DNA of 64,000 bases from Syntrophotalea acetylenica (GTDB lineage Bacteria; Desulfobacterota; Desulfuromonadia; Desulfuromonadales; Syntrophotaleaceae), in contig NZ_CP015455.1 in the NCBI RefSeq assembly GCF_001888165.1, positions 186,001 to 250,000 of the forward strand. Direction: 5' to 3'. Shown here piece after piece: positions 27,611 to 38,155 of the stretch. The notes under the pieces were generated by a model. That model was not told the DNA's origin and did no database searches. It saw only the letters and a program-made list of their open reading frames with translations. The first letter of the stretch is position 1; every line of letters starts with the position of its first letter. The position numbers and the translations under genes are program-made.

Positions 27611-28737
27611 TCATCCGGGCATGCCAAGGGATTTCCGAAAGCGTCCCAGCGCAACGCCGAAGAACAGGGCACCGATGCATGCCAGGGCGAGCAGTTGCGG
27701 CCATACCACCTCCAGCCCCGCGGCGCGGAACAGAATGGCCTGCGAAGCCGAGACAAAATGGGTGGTTGGCGCGGCGAGCATGATGTTCCTGGCGAAGGCC
27801 GGCATGCTCTCGCGGGGCGTCATGCCTCCCGAGAGCATCTGCAACGGCAACAGGGTCAGCAGGATCAGCAGCGCCAACTGGGGCATGGAACGCGCCAGGG
27901 TCGCCATGAAGATTCCCATGCAGGTGGTGGCGAACAGGTGCATTGCGGCGCACGCCATAAAGAGTGCCGCCGAGCCGCTGATCGGCACCTGCAGCGCGCC
28001 GCGCACGATGAAGGTCAGAGAGACGCCTGTCGCCAGCAGGACCACCAGTGCCATGGGCCAGAGCTTGGACAGCATGATTTCGGCCGGGGTAACCGGCATC
28101 GCCAGAAGGTGCTCGATGGTGCCGTGCTCCCGTTCGCGGATCAGGGCCGCGCCGGCCAGAATGATGGACAGCATGGTGATGTTGTCGATGATTTCCATGA
28201 CCGCGCCGAACCATGTCTGGGTCAGGTTGGGGTTGAAGCGAACCCGCAACTCCAGGTCCGCCCTTGGCGTTTCCCTGGCACGGTAACGCTGCGCGAATTC
28301 GCGAACCTGGCCCAGGGCGATCTGCTGGATGTAGCCGCTGCCGGTGAAGGCCTGGCTCATGCGGGTCGCATCGACGTTGAGCTGCATCGCCGGCGACCGC
28401 CCGGCCAGCACGTCGCGCTGGAAGCCGGGGGAATGTCGAGGACGAAGCTGTATTCCCCTGCGTCCAGCACCGGATCCACTTCGCTCAGCGCAAGTTTTGC
28501 CGGAGGCATGAAGTAGGGCGGATAAAAGGCCGTGGCGATGCGTGCCGACAGCGGCGAGTCGTCCTCGTCGACAATGGCGATGGGGGTTTTGTGCAGGGCA
28601 TCGGGCATGGCGGTCGCGGCGATGTAGACGGCAGCGGTGAAGGTATAGACGATCAGTATCAGCATGGCCGGGTCGCGGGCCAGGCTCCACAGCTCCTTGA
28701 TGCCCAGGCGGTAGATGGTGGCGGCAGGACGCATCAT
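27611..28737 (-). CDS. YhhJ-like ABC-2 permease (frameshifted)
   Basis: Two overlapping minus-strand frames join into one 375-residue ABC-2 permease if one base is added to the five-G run at 28427-28431. The joint then reads [17 protein letters not shown], a normal family sequence. There is an N-terminal TM ([16 protein letters not shown]), a large periplasmic domain and five C-terminal TMs, including [23 protein letters not shown] and [15 protein letters not shown]. It matches the YhhJ partner of RbbA. ATGATG at 28732-28737 overlaps the rbbA stop, with AGGAG upstream, so translation is coupled. With the break taken literally, only the first third of the protein would be made. Confidence 0.8.
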
Positions 28738-31514
28738 CGGGTCTCCTGTTTTTTCAGCAGCACGATGGCCAGCCCGAGGATCACTGGAATGGCCGGCAGC
28801 AGCGACCACAGGGAGGCCTGCAGGTCCGGCAGCCCCAGGGCCTTGTTGAAGACGCCGCGGCAGATGGTCAGAAAGTGCGTGGCCGGGTAGATGCGGCCGA
28901 TGATTGCTCCGGCGCCCTCCAGTGACGAAACCGGGTTGAGCAGACCGGCGAACTCGATGGCCGGCAGCATGGTGCCGAGCATGGCGAAGAACATGGCCGC
29001 GATCTGGCTGCGGGTGAAGGTTGACGCAAGCAGCCCGAAACCGGTGGCAATGATGGCGTACAGGCATGCAGCGGTCGCCAGCACCATGAAACTGCCCTTG
29101 ACCGGCACCTTGAAAAGGGTGACGGTCAGAACCGTCATCAGCAAAAAGTTCAGCATTGCCAGAACCACGTAGGGCAGTTGCTTGCCGAGCAGGAACTCGG
29201 CGCGGGAGACAGGGGTGACATAAAAGTTGACGATGGGGCCGAGTTCCTTTTCGCGCACCACCGACAAGGCGGTCAGCATCGCCGGGATCATCAGCAACAG
29301 CAGCGGCATGACCGCCGGGACCATCGCCGGCCGGCTTTCAACCGCCGGGTTGTAGCGAAACCGGGTCTCGATGGTGGCCAAGGGTCGGCTTCGGCCCTTG
29401 GAACGGCGCCGCTCCATGTCCTCCAGCCACCATTGGTGCATGCCCTGCACGTAACCCCGGACCGTTTCAGCCCTTGACGGCATGGCACCGTCGATCCAGG
29501 CGCCGATAGTTGCCGGCCGGCCGTGTTGCAGGTCGCGGGCGAATCCGGGGGGGATCTCGATAGCCAGGGACAGTTCGCCGCTGCGCATGCGCCGGTCAAT
29601 TTCCCGGTAATCGGAAAGCGGCGGACATTCGATGAAATAGCGTGATCCCGACAGGTTCAGCACGTAGTTGCGGCTCAGGGTTGTCTGGTCCCGGTCGAGC
29701 ACGGCAAAGCGCAGATTCTCCACGTCCATGCTGATGCCATAGCCCATGATCAGCATCAGAAACAGGGTGCCGAGCAGGGCCATGGTGCCGCGCACCGGAT
29801 CGCGCCGCAGTTCCAGCGCTTCCCGCAGGCTGTAGCCCAGGGCGCGGGCCGGATGGAAAAAACCATGGCGTGCCGGCGCTCTGCCATCGGCAAAGGGGGC
29901 CGCCGCGGGGACCGTTTCCGCTTCGGCGGCAATCGCCGGTTGCTCGCAGGCCCCGGCCTCCCTGAGGAAATCAATGAACGCATCTTCCAGGGTGTTTGCG
30001 CCGCGCTGGCGTATCAGCTCCGCCGGAGTGCCGCTGGCCAGCACGCGGCCGTCGTGCATCAACGAGATGCGGTCGCAGCGCTGCGCTTCGTTCATGAAGT
30101 GGGTGGAGACGAAGATGGTGACCTTGTCCTGGCGTGCCAAATCGATCATCAGCCGCCAGAAGTTGTCGCGGGCGATGGGATCCACGCCCGAGGTCGGTTC
30201 GTCGAGAATCAGCATGTCCGGTCTGTGCACCATGGCCACGGCCAGGGAGAGCCGCTGCCGCAGGCCGAGGGGCAGGCTTTTGGGGAGAACGCCGGGGACT
30301 TCGTCAAGGCCGAAACGGCGCAGCATTTCCGCCACCCGTCCCGGGATATGTGGCGCTGACAGCCGGAACAGCCGCGCGTGCAGCTCCAGGTTCTGCCGGA
30401 CGCTCAGCTCCGAGTAGAGGGAGAAGGTCTGCGACATGTAGCCGACCCGCCCGCGGATGGCGAGATCGTGGGGATCGACGGGGTGGCCGAACAGCCAGGC
30501 ATGCCCGTCGCTGGCCGGCAGCAGGCCGGTCAGCATTTTCATGGTGGTGGTTTTGCCGCAGCCGTTGGATCCCAGAAAACCGAAGATTTCGCCTTGCCGG
30601 ATGCGGAAGTTGACATGGTCGACCGCCACGAAGTCGCCGAAGCGTCGGGTCAGGTCGCGCGCCTCGATGGCGATTTCGGCGTCTTCATCCAGATCGAGAG
30701 GCGGAATTTCCACGGGCCGGTGGCCGCGTCGGCGTGGTTCGGGCAGCATGGCGATGAAGGCGGCTTCCAGGGTATCGGTGGCGGTGCCATCGAGCAGCGC
30801 GCGGGGCGTGCCGGCGGCCAATACCCTGCCGGCATCCATGGCCACCAGCCAGTCGAAACGCCGAGCCTCGTCCATGTAGGCGGTTGAAGCGATGACGCTC
30901 ATGGCGCTGCGCTCCCGGCGGATCCTTCCGATCAGCTTCCAGAACTGGCTGCGCGCCAGCGGATCGACGCCGGTGGTCGGTTCGTCCAGAATCAGCAGGT
31001 CCGGGGCATGCATCAGGGCACAGCACAGGCCGAGCTTCTGCTTCATGCCGCCGGAGAGTTTGCCGACCGGCCGCGACCGGAACGGGTAAAGGCCCGTCCA
31101 GGCTGTCAGTTCATCGATGCGCGCCCGCCTTTCCCTGGCGCCGTGGCCAAACAGGCGGCCGAAAAACTGCAGGTTCTCCTCCACCGAAAGGGAGGCATAG
31201 AGGTTTTTGCCCAGGCCCTGTGGCATGTAGGCGATGCGGGGGCGGATCCGCTCCCGGTCACGGGCTTTCGCCATGTTATGGCCGAGCACCTCCAGTTGCC
31301 CCTGCTGCAGCGCGCGAACTCCGGCGACCAGCGCCATCAGGCTCGATTTGCCGACGCCGTCCGGTCCGATCAGGCCGACCACGCAGCCGCCCGGGATCCG
31401 CAGGTCGATGCCATCCAGCGCCCGCACCTTGCCATAGCGCAGGCTGATGCCGGTCAGCTGCGCCACCGCGGATTGGTCAGGGACTTTTCGGGGGGTGAAA
31501 AGGTCGTCGGTCAT
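28734..31514 (-). CDS. rbbA: RbbA-like ABC transporter: two ATPase domains fused to a permease
   Basis: A 926-residue fusion. First ATPase: Walker [13 protein letters not shown], signature [13 protein letters not shown], Walker [14 protein letters not shown]. Second ATPase: GSNGCGKTT, a degenerate signature [12 protein letters not shown], Walker [13 protein letters not shown] and H-loop VSTHF. The last 370 residues are an ABC-2 permease ([22 protein letters not shown] then five or six TMs). This is the architecture of RbbA/YhiH. It is part of a yhiI-rbbA-yhhJ-type operon, overlapping neighbours by four bases on each side. RbbA has been linked to ribosomes in E. coli, but the operon looks like an exporter; substrate unknown. 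Confidence 0.88.
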   Translation of the reverse strand: MTDDLFTPRKVPDQSAVAQLTGISLRYGKVRALDGIDLRIPGGCVVGLIGPDGVGKSSLMALVAGVRALQQGQLEVLGHNMAKARDRERIRPRIAYMPQGLGKNLYASLSVEENLQFFGRLFGHGARERRARIDELTAWTGLYPFRSRPVGKLSGGMKQKLGLCCALMHAPDLLILDEPTTGVDPLARSQFWKLIGRIRRERSAMSVIASTAYMDEARRFDWLVAMDAGRVLAAGTPRALLDGTATDTLEAAFIAMLPEPRRRGHRPVEIPPLDLDEDAEIAIEARDLTRRFGDFVAVDHVNFRIRQGEIFGFLGSNGCGKTTTMKMLTGLLPASDGHAWLFGHPVDPHDLAIRGRVGYMSQTFSLYSELSVRQNLELHARLFRLSAPHIPGRVAEMLRRFGLDEVPGVLPKSLPLGLRQRLSLAVAMVHRPDMLILDEPTSGVDPIARDNFWRLMIDLARQDKVTIFVSTHFMNEAQRCDRISLMHDGRVLASGTPAELIRQRGANTLEDAFIDFLREAGACEQPAIAAEAETVPAAAPFADGRAPARHGFFHPARALGYSLREALELRRDPVRGTMALLGTLFLMLIMGYGISMDVENLRFAVLDRDQTTLSRNYVLNLSGSRYFIECPPLSDYREIDRRMRSGELSLAIEIPPGFARDLQHGRPATIGAWIDGAMPSRAETVRGYVQGMHQWWLEDMERRRSKGRSRPLATIETRFRYNPAVESRPAMVPAVMPLLLLMIPAMLTALSVVREKELGPIVNFYVTPVSRAEFLLGKQLPYVVLAMLNFLLMTVLTVTLFKVPVKGSFMVLATAACLYAIIATGFGLLASTFTRSQIAAMFFAMLGTMLPAIEFAGLLNPVSSLEGAGAIIGRIYPATHFLTICRGVFNKALGLPDLQASLWSLLPAIPVILGLAIVLLKKQETR

Positions 31515-32584
31515 GGCGGCAGCCTGACCTGCAGGGCCTCCGGCCAGGGTTGCCGGGGGTCGATGCGCACATAGGCGCTACCCGGCAGGCCGGTTTTGAC
31601 GTTGGTGATGTATTTGCTGAGCAGTTCCGGTGCGATCTGCGCCTTGACCCGGAACATAAGCTTCTGCCGCTCGCTGGCGGTTTCGACGGTTTTGGGCGTG
31701 AACTGGGCGACATCGGCAACAAAGGAGATGGTGGCCGGTACCACGTAGCGGGGCGCGGCGTCGAGTATCAGGCGCGCTTCGCTGCCGATGGCGAGTTTGC
31801 CGGCTGCGGCCGTGGGCAGGAAGAAGGTCATGTACACATCGGCGAGGTTGATCATGTTCAGAACGATGCCGCCGGCGCCGAGAACTTCACCGGGCTGCGC
31901 TACCCGATACTGCACCCGTCCGCTGCAGGGCGCCTTCAGTACGCTGTCCCGGATCTCGGCCTCGATCCGCTGCAGGGTCGCCTGTGCCGCCTCGACACTG
32001 GACTCTGCGCCGATCACCTGGGATCCCGACATCACGATGGCGGCTTCGACCGCTTTGACGTCGGCTTCGGCGGCATGCAGCATGGCCAGCAGGCTGAGGT
32101 AGGCGGCCCGGTCGTCATCGACCCGCTGGGCGGAGACGGCATTTTCGCGAGCGGCGGCCCGGGACCGCTCCAAACGGTTCCGGGCCGCCACGATCTCGGC
32201 CTGGCGCTGGCGCACCACCGCTTGTGCGGCTTCCTTCTCGCCCCGGTAGCGGTTTACCTGGCTGCGGGCCGCTTCGACGGCGTACCCGGCCTGGCGCAGC
32301 AGCGCCTGAGCCTCTTTTTTGCGGGCTTCGAGAACCTCCGTATCCATGCGGGCCAGCACCTGGCCGGCCGTAACGAAGTCACCCTCCTTCACATCAATTT
32401 CCTCGACCCGGCCGGCGGTTTTGGCGGCAATATCGATTTCCGCCGCTTCGATGCGGCCGTTGCCGCTGGCGAATCCGTCGGGGACGGCATCCGTTTTCAG
32501 AAGCCTTGCACCATAAAAGATGCCCGCGATAATCAGCCCACCGGCGGCCAGTGTCAGCAGCAGCCTTGTCCTGAATTGCAGCAT
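31511..32584 (-). CDS. YhiI/HlyD-type membrane-fusion protein
   Basis: A 357-residue periplasmic adaptor. An N-terminal signal anchor ([29 protein letters not shown]) is followed by the lipoyl half [31 protein letters not shown], a long coiled-coil hairpin (about residues 90-190) and the second lipoyl half [22 protein letters not shown]. It would link the RbbA/YhhJ permeases to an outer-membrane channel such as the NodT-type protein upstream. Its stop overlaps the rbbA start by four bases (ATGA). The frame is open to 32737, but the signal anchor fixes ATG 32584. Confidence 0.88.
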   Translation of the reverse strand: MLQFRTRLLLTLAAGGLIIAGIFYGARLLKTDAVPDGFASGNGRIEAAEIDIAAKTAGRVEEIDVKEGDFVTAGQVLARMDTEVLEARKKEAQALLRQAGYAVEAARSQVNRYRGEKEAAQAVVRQRQAEIVAARNRLERSRAAARENAVSAQRVDDDRAAYLSLLAMLHAAEADVKAVEAAIVMSGSQVIGAESSVEAAQATLQRIEAEIRDSVLKAPCSGRVQYRVAQPGEVLGAGGIVLNMINLADVYMTFFLPTAAAGKLAIGSEARLILDAAPRYVVPATISFVADVAQFTPKTVETASERQKLMFRVKAQIAPELLSKYITNVKTGLPGSAYVRIDPRQPWPEALQVRLPP

Positions 32585-32722
32585 GGGGGACTCCACCTTG
32601 GCCGTGCCTGTCGGTTGAAAATCCCGTGCAAGATGGCAGGATGGCCCGTCCTGCCATGACGGCGGCAGGGTCACCTGACGCGCCTGCCGTGTATGAAGCA
32701 TCCCGATACTGCTATTGTAAAG

Positions 32723-32754
32723 CAACCTCCCGGCCATTCAATTTCCGGAGGTTG
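32723..32754 (-). terminator. hairpin after the outer-membrane channel gene
   Basis: CAACCTC-C-CGG (from 32723) pairs with CCG-GAGGTTG (to 32754), one base bulged. On the minus strand it lies just past the channel gene stop and is followed by a short CTTT. Moderate as a terminator; it may only partly separate this gene from the yhiI-rbbA-yhhJ set. Confidence 0.5.
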
Positions 32755-32767
32755 TTTATGCGGCGTT

Positions 32768-34243
32768 TTATGGAAGCCCCGAGGCGGGAAGCTCGGCGGC
32801 GCCCATTGCCTGGCAAAAGGCGACGCTGTCGAGCAGACGGGCGGTTCTGGCCTGGATCATATCGAGTTGCGTCTGCTGCGCCTGCTGCCGGGCCGCGAGC
32901 AGTTCGTCGTCGGCGGCCGCGCCCAGCAGAGTGCGCTGCCGGGCGATCTCAAGGGATTGCTCCGCGGCAGCGTTCGCCACGGACAGCGACGCCAGTTGCC
33001 GCGCATCGTTTTCCAGGGCCCTCAACACATCCGCCACCTGCCGCAGCGCCTCCAGTACCACCGCCTCATAGTTGGCCCGCGCCGCCTCGAATCCGGCCAG
33101 CGCCGCGCGTTTTTCCGCTGCCAGGCCGGGTTTGAACAGGGGCTGGGTCAATTGTCCCGCCAGGCTCCAGATCAGCGAGCCGCTGCCGAACAGCGCACCG
33201 GTGGTTAGCGCTTGCGATCCAAGGTCGGCGCTCAGATCGAGCTGCGGATACAGGTTGGCGACGGCGGCCCCGTATTCTGCATTGGCGGCATGCAGCAGTG
33301 CCTCGGCGGCGAGAATATCCGGCCTGCCGCGCACCAGCGCCGACGGCACCAGCAGCGGCAGGTTGGATGGCAGATCGAACTCCGCCAAAGTGAAGGGATG
33401 GGGGCGTTGCGCCCCCGGGGCCCGTCCGGCCAGTGTCGCCAGCCGATGATCCTGCTGCTGCAACTGCTGGCGTAACGGCGGAAGCATGGCCCCGGTCTGG
33501 GCGACGCGGGTTTGGCGGCCGGCGACCTCGTCTTTTGCCGCCTGGCCGAGAGACAGCCGCTGCCGGATCAGTGCCAGCCGTTTCTGTTCGTAGCGCTCAA
33601 GGGTTTCGAGGATGTCGATCTGTGCGGCCAGCCCGGCCCGCGTGATGGCGGCCGTGGCGATATCGGCCACCAGGGTCAGGCGGGCACCTTCGAGCCGGTG
33701 ATGCTGGTAATCGCCGCGGGCTGCCAGCGCTTCCAGCATGCGCCGGTTGCTGCCGGCCAGATCGAAGCGATAGCCCACCGTCACCCCCGCTTCGAAGACA
33801 CTGAATTCACGGGCCTGACCGGTTTGCCCCATGGAGCCGGGATTGAAACGCTGGCGCCGGGCGCCCAGGGTCCCTTCCAGTTGCGGATAACGGGTATCGC
33901 CGGCGCGGGCGGCGTATTGCTCACGCGCCTGGCGCAGCGTCGCCTGGGCGGCCTCCAGCGTCGGGCTGGCGGCCAGCGCTTCATCGATCAGTTCATTCAG
34001 TGCGGCAGACCCCAGGTTTTGCCACCAGCAGCTATCGGCCCGGGTTGCGGCAGCGATGGTTTGCGCCTTGCCCAGCATGCCGGGGGCCGAGGCCGTGATC
34101 GCCGCATGCGGGGCGGCCAGATAGCCTGCGATGTCCGGGGGGGCGGGGCGCTGGAAGTCCGGTCCGGCCGCACAGCCGCTCAGGGTCAGGGCCACCAGCC
34201 AGGCCGGCCAGCAGTGTCCGACACGATGTAAAGGCTTGATCAT
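32768..34243 (-). CDS. NodT/TolC-family outer-membrane efflux lipoprotein
   Basis: A 491-residue outer-membrane factor. The N-terminus has a lipobox LVALTLSGCAAGPDF, cysteine at about residue 24. Two internally repeated OEP domains follow (ALAASPTLEAAQATLRQAREQ and ALLHAANAEYGAAVANLYPQLDLSADLG), as in NodT-type channels. It forms the trimeric exit duct for the ABC exporter encoded directly upstream, whose ATPase stop overlaps its start by four bases, and possibly also for the yhiI-rbbA-yhhJ set downstream. Confidence 0.9.
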   Translation of the reverse strand: MIKPLHRVGHCWPAWLVALTLSGCAAGPDFQRPAPPDIAGYLAAPHAAITASAPGMLGKAQTIAAATRADSCWWQNLGSAALNELIDEALAASPTLEAAQATLRQAREQYAARAGDTRYPQLEGTLGARRQRFNPGSMGQTGQAREFSVFEAGVTVGYRFDLAGSNRRMLEALAARGDYQHHRLEGARLTLVADIATAAITRAGLAAQIDILETLERYEQKRLALIRQRLSLGQAAKDEVAGRQTRVAQTGAMLPPLRQQLQQQDHRLATLAGRAPGAQRPHPFTLAEFDLPSNLPLLVPSALVRGRPDILAAEALLHAANAEYGAAVANLYPQLDLSADLGSQALTTGALFGSGSLIWSLAGQLTQPLFKPGLAAEKRAALAGFEAARANYEAVVLEALRQVADVLRALENDARQLASLSVANAAAEQSLEIARQRTLLGAAADDELLAARQQAQQTQLDMIQARTARLLDSVAFCQAMGAAELPASGLP

Positions 34244-34965
34244 GACAGCTCTCCCGGGTCCCAGCCCCGACCTTCGCCCTGTTCTTCATAGGTCACGCCG
34301 TCGCGGATATGATAGATGCGCCGGAAGGTGGGGATGATTTTTTCGTCGTGGGTAACGACGATGATGGCGGTTTCAAAGGTGCGGGCCATATCGTTGAGGA
34401 TGCGGATTACGGCCAGCGCCCGCTCGCTGTCCAGCGGCGCGGTCGGTTCGTCGGCCAGGATCACCGGCGGATGGTTGACCAAGCCGCGGGCGATGGCCAC
34501 GCGCTGCTGCTCGCCGCCGGACAGCTGCGAGGGCATGGCGCGGGCGCGGTGCTGCACATCGAGAGCCTGCAGCAGTTCCATGGCGCGGGCGCGGGCTTCG
34601 CCGTTCGGGCGTCCGGCCAGCATCGCCGGCAGCGCGACGTTGTCGGTGACGTCGAGAAACGGGATCAGGTATGGCGCCTGGAACACAAAGCCGATGCGGT
34701 CGCGCCGCAGGGCGCGCAGGTCCCTGACTTTCCAGCCCTGGTCGTAGATCAGGTCCTCGCCGAGGTGCATCTGCCCGGCGGTCGGCTCGATCACTGCGCC
34801 CAGGCACTTGAGCAGGGTGCTTTTGCCGGAGCCCGACGGGCCGATGAGCCCCACCACCTCCCCGGGGCCGACCTGCATATCCACCGATTTCAGGGCTTCG
34901 ACCGCCGTTTCGCCGCTGCCGTAGCGTTTGCGCAAACCATGCACACGGATGCCTTTTGCCAGCAT
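34240..34965 (-). CDS. MacB/LolD-type ABC ATPase
   Basis: A 241-residue ATPase with Walker A GLIGPSGSGKSTLL, signature QLSGGEQQRVAIARGL, Walker B PPVILADEPTAPLD and H-loop VVTHDEK. It belongs to the LolD/MacB group that pairs with FtsX-like permeases. It lies between the permease gene (two bases upstream) and the outer-membrane channel, in one operon with the adaptor and a TetR regulator. Substrate unknown; drug, peptide or lipoprotein export are all possible. Confidence 0.88.
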   Translation of the reverse strand: MLAKGIRVHGLRKRYGSGETAVEALKSVDMQVGPGEVVGLIGPSGSGKSTLLKCLGAVIEPTAGQMHLGEDLIYDQGWKVRDLRALRRDRIGFVFQAPYLIPFLDVTDNVALPAMLAGRPNGEARARAMELLQALDVQHRARAMPSQLSGGEQQRVAIARGLVNHPPVILADEPTAPLDSERALAVIRILNDMARTFETAIIVVTHDEKIIPTFRRIYHIRDGVTYEEQGEGRGWDPGELS

Positions 34966-34967
34966 GT

Positions 34968-36173
34968 CTAGCCTCCGATCGCTTCGGCCGGGTCGACCTT
35001 GAGCGCCGCATGAATGGCGATCAGGCTCGACAGGGTGCAGATCAGCACCACCGCGACGAAGCCGGCCAGGGAGTCGCGCGGTTCAAGCAGAACATATTTG
35101 GGGAATACCGGCGCCATGAACAGCGTGGCGCTGATCTTGCCGATGACGAAACCGATGATGCCCAGCGATATGGACTGCTGCAGAATCATGGCGGCAATGG
35201 TGCGATTGCGGGTGCCGATCAGTTTCAGCACCGCGATCTCGCGGATTTTGCCGAGGGTCAGGGTATAGATGATAAAAGCCACGATGGCGGCGCTCACCGC
35301 GGACAGGATCACCAGGAACATGCCGATCTGGCGGGCCGAGGTGGCGATCAGCTTGCCGACCAGGATAGCCTCCATCTGGGCGCGGCTGTAGACCGTTAAA
35401 CGCAGCCAGCGGCGGATGTCGCGCGCCACCGCCTCCGGGTCGTGACCGGGAGCGGTGCGCACCAGAACCGCGTTCACGTAGGGATGGCTGCTCTGGGAAG
35501 CGGTGAAGGCTTCCAGCAGATCCGGTACGCCGGGGCGATTGAAGTTTTCGTTGGCGGCGGCTCGGCGCCGCTGCTGGCGGATGGCGTCGTTGTCCTTGAG
35601 GAACTGTGCCTCCTGCGCATCCTTGAGGGGGATGAACACCATGGGGTCGCCACTGGAAGAGACCATGCGCCGGGTCAGACCGACCACGGTGAAATGGTTG
35701 CGGCGAATGCGCAGGCGGTCACCGAGTTTGAATCCGCTGGCGAGGTCGGCTACCGCCTCATAGTGCCCCCGGGTGATCTGCCGGCCGGCGACCAGATACG
35801 GTGGCCAGCCCGGTGTGCCGGGACCGCCGCCTGCGATGCCGGTCACCATGGCCCGCACATCGCGCTGGCCGTGGCGCACCTGCATGGTCAGGTAGGTGAC
35901 GTTGGCCGCGCCGGCCACCCCCGGCATGCCGCGGATGCCGCGCCAGGCGTCGTCGTAGAGACTGGACGATTCGGCATAGGGGCCGAGCGTGTCCTTTTGA
36001 ACCACCCACAGATCGGCGCCGCTGTTGTCGAGCAGCACCCTGGCGTCGTCCACCATGCCCCGGTAGATGCCGGCCATCGACAGTGTGACGCCGATCAGCA
36101 GCCCCAGCCCGGCGCCGGTAAACACAAACCGCCCCCAGGCATGCAGGATGTCGCGAGCCGCCAGATTGATCAT
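34968..36173 (-). CDS. MacB/FtsX-like ABC permease
   Basis: A 401-residue permease. TM1 (AWGRFVFTGAGLGLLIGVTLSMAGIY) is followed by a large periplasmic domain (MacB_PCD, about residues 40-265). Three C-terminal TMs include FLVILSAVSAAIVAFIIYTLTLGKIREIAVLKLIGT and LAGFVAVVLICTLSSLIAIHAAL, the FtsX domain. It works with the ATPase two bases downstream. Its start overlaps the adaptor stop by four bases. The same gene order (adaptor, permease, ATPase, channel) is seen in other mechanotransmission-type exporters. Confidence 0.88.
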   Translation of the reverse strand: MINLAARDILHAWGRFVFTGAGLGLLIGVTLSMAGIYRGMVDDARVLLDNSGADLWVVQKDTLGPYAESSSLYDDAWRGIRGMPGVAGAANVTYLTMQVRHGQRDVRAMVTGIAGGGPGTPGWPPYLVAGRQITRGHYEAVADLASGFKLGDRLRIRRNHFTVVGLTRRMVSSSGDPMVFIPLKDAQEAQFLKDNDAIRQQRRRAAANENFNRPGVPDLLEAFTASQSSHPYVNAVLVRTAPGHDPEAVARDIRRWLRLTVYSRAQMEAILVGKLIATSARQIGMFLVILSAVSAAIVAFIIYTLTLGKIREIAVLKLIGTRNRTIAAMILQQSISLGIIGFVIGKISATLFMAPVFPKYVLLEPRDSLAGFVAVVLICTLSSLIAIHAALKVDPAEAIGG

Positions 36174-37321
36174 GGCGCCACGCCCGCTATCCGCTCCACC
36201 ACCCGGATACTGCTGCGGGGGGTCAGTGCCCTGGCGCTGTACACCACGATGCGGTCGCCCTCCGCCAGGCCTTCCCGGACCAGGACCTGCCCCTCCAGAT
36301 CGGCGGGACCCGGCTTGACCGGCGTGAACCGTAAATCGTCGTCTGTCACCCGCCAGACGCCCGTTTGCCCATCGAGCCGCTGCAGCGCCGCGTTGGGGAT
36401 CACCACGCCGGGCGGCAGCCGGGGCAGGTTCACGGTCACCTCGGCCAGTTCGCCGATGGGCGGCAGTGCAGGGGGCGGAGGAGTGAAAATCACTTTGGCG
36501 AGGATTTCCTCGGTGATGTCATCCGCCAGCGGTTCGATGCGCAGCACCCGTCCCGTCAGCACCGTCTTGTCCCGGGAGCGCAGGGTGATGCGGGCCGGCA
36601 GGTCGGCGGCCAGGCCTTGTGCGCCGGACTGATCGAAGCGCACATCCAGCCACAGGCTTTTCGGATCGAGCAGTTCCACCACCGCCTGACCCGCAACCAC
36701 GGTGGTGCCCGGATCGACATTGCGCGCCACCACCAGCCCTTCGACGGGGGCGACCAGCTGCAACTCGCGCTGTTGTTCCGTCAGGGCTTCCCGCTCGGCC
36801 CGCAGGCGGGAAAGCTCCTGCCGGGCTGCCTGCAGGCCCGCTTCGGCGATCTGCAGTTCCTGCCGGCGGGTGACCAGGGTTTCCTCGCTGGCCGCACCTG
36901 CCGCGTGCAGCTGTTGATAGCGCCGCGCCTGGACTCTGGCGTATTCCGCGCGCGCCGCGGCTTCCCGTTGTTGCGCGGCGGCGCGATTCAACGCGGCATC
37001 CTGGGCCCGCATGCGCGCCTCCAGATCCACCGCGTCCATGGCGCCAAGCAGCTGCCCGGCGCGGACGCGGTCGCCGACGTGTACATCGAGCCGTTGCAGG
37101 CGTCCCGCCGCCGTCGGTCCGATCTTGTAGGTATAACGCGCGGCGACGGTGCCGATGCCGAACAGTCCCGGCGCAAGGCTGCGCCGCTGTGCGGTGGCGA
37201 CGGTTACGGGCACCGGCGCCAGCGGCCCGGAGCGCAGGGCGACATAGACAAACAGCACCAGCAGCGGGACGAGCACCGCCAGCAGCGCCAGGGTGCGTTT
37301 CTGAACGGGCAGGCGTTTCAT
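36170..37321 (-). CDS. RND/HlyD-type periplasmic adaptor
   Basis: A 383-residue membrane-fusion protein. Signal anchor TLALLAVLVPLLVLFVYVAL, lipoyl half IGPTAAGRLQRLDVHVGDRVRAGQLLGAMD, a coiled coil of Ala/Arg/Glu-rich heptads (about residues 95-180), second lipoyl half LVAPVEGLVVARNVDPGTTVVAGQAV and a beta-barrel region. It connects the MacB-like permease to the outer-membrane channel. It overlaps both neighbours by four bases (tetR upstream, permease downstream), a tight five-gene operon. Confidence 0.88.
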   Translation of the reverse strand: MKRLPVQKRTLALLAVLVPLLVLFVYVALRSGPLAPVPVTVATAQRRSLAPGLFGIGTVAARYTYKIGPTAAGRLQRLDVHVGDRVRAGQLLGAMDAVDLEARMRAQDAALNRAAAQQREAAARAEYARVQARRYQQLHAAGAASEETLVTRRQELQIAEAGLQAARQELSRLRAEREALTEQQRELQLVAPVEGLVVARNVDPGTTVVAGQAVVELLDPKSLWLDVRFDQSGAQGLAADLPARITLRSRDKTVLTGRVLRIEPLADDITEEILAKVIFTPPPPALPPIGELAEVTVNLPRLPPGVVIPNAALQRLDGQTGVWRVTDDDLRFTPVKPGPADLEGQVLVREGLAEGDRIVVYSARALTPRSSIRVVERIAGVAP

Positions 37322-37925
37322 GGCTCCCTCCGGATGGCACGTCGATAGATGGCAAATACCTTGCAGGCCTCGCGGCGGATGCTCTGTACATCGCCGGCCA
37401 GCAGCGATTGCATGACCAGCCCCTGAATGCTGCCGAGAAACAGGGCGGCCGCCGCTTCTTCCTCGATTCCGGCGTCGAGTTCTCCCCGCGCTTTTCCCTC
37501 CGCGAGAAGGCTTTTGAGCCGTTCGCCATAGTGCCGGACCAGCTGCTGCGCCGCAAGTTTGGGCGGCGAGGCCTCAGGGCGCTGCAGCTCGCCGAACAGG
37601 ATGCGCGGCACGCCGGGGTGCTCGGCCACAAACGCCACATGCGCCGTGAACATGGCCTCCAGTCCGGCGAGCGCGCCGGGGGCTGCCTGCACGGCCTGCT
37701 CGATGCGCGACATCAACTGTTCGTGCACCCACTCCATCACCGCCTGCAGGATGGCATCCTTGTTGGGGAAGTGGCGGAAAACCGCGCCCTGGGTAAGCCC
37801 CATTTGGGCGGCGATGGCCGCGGTGGTGATGGCGTTGGGGTTCTGTTCCGCTGCCAGCTGGAGTACGGCCTTGACCGTTGCCAGCCGGCGTTTTTCGGCG
37901 GGTAGATAACGTTCTGAGGGGGCAT
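37318..37925 (-). CDS. TetR-family repressor of the exporter operon (frameshifted start)
   Basis: The open frame to 37318 begins at ATG 37803, which would cut the DNA-binding domain. If one base is added to the five-G run at 37918-37922, translation from ATG 37925 gives MPPSERYLPAEKRRLATVKA and joins to ITTAAIAAQMGLTQGAVFRHFPNKDAIL, a complete TetR helix-turn-helix; total 202 residues. No other start exists upstream in the coding frame. The C-terminal part is the usual ligand-binding helical domain. The gene is first in the exporter operon and a perfect palindrome lies 12 bases upstream, so autoregulation of the whole operon is likely. Confidence 0.8.
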
Positions 37926-37936
37926 GACAATCTCCA

Positions 37937-37962
37937 AAAAATAGTAATTGATTACTATTTTT
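37937..37962. promoter_or_regulatory. TetR operator palindrome
   Basis: Perfect inverted repeat with 12-bp arms, AAAAATAGTAAT and ATTACTATTTTT, separated by TG. It is AT-rich in a GC-rich region and sits directly upstream of the tetR start, the usual place for the operator of an autoregulated TetR repressor. Confidence 0.8.
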
Positions 37963-38155
37963 ATAAGGAAGAAGGCATTTGTCAATCCGTTTTTTTCAAA
38001 ACCTGCTTTCCGGCAGGAATTAATCCGGAGCTAATACGCAGCTAACAATTCCCTGATAAATGGAGCGCCGGCTGTGGCAGGGCAGGCAACGGAGTCTGCG
38101 AACCGGGCACGGCCGCTTCAACAAAGATTTGCCTGGGAAAGGAAAATAAAAGGTT

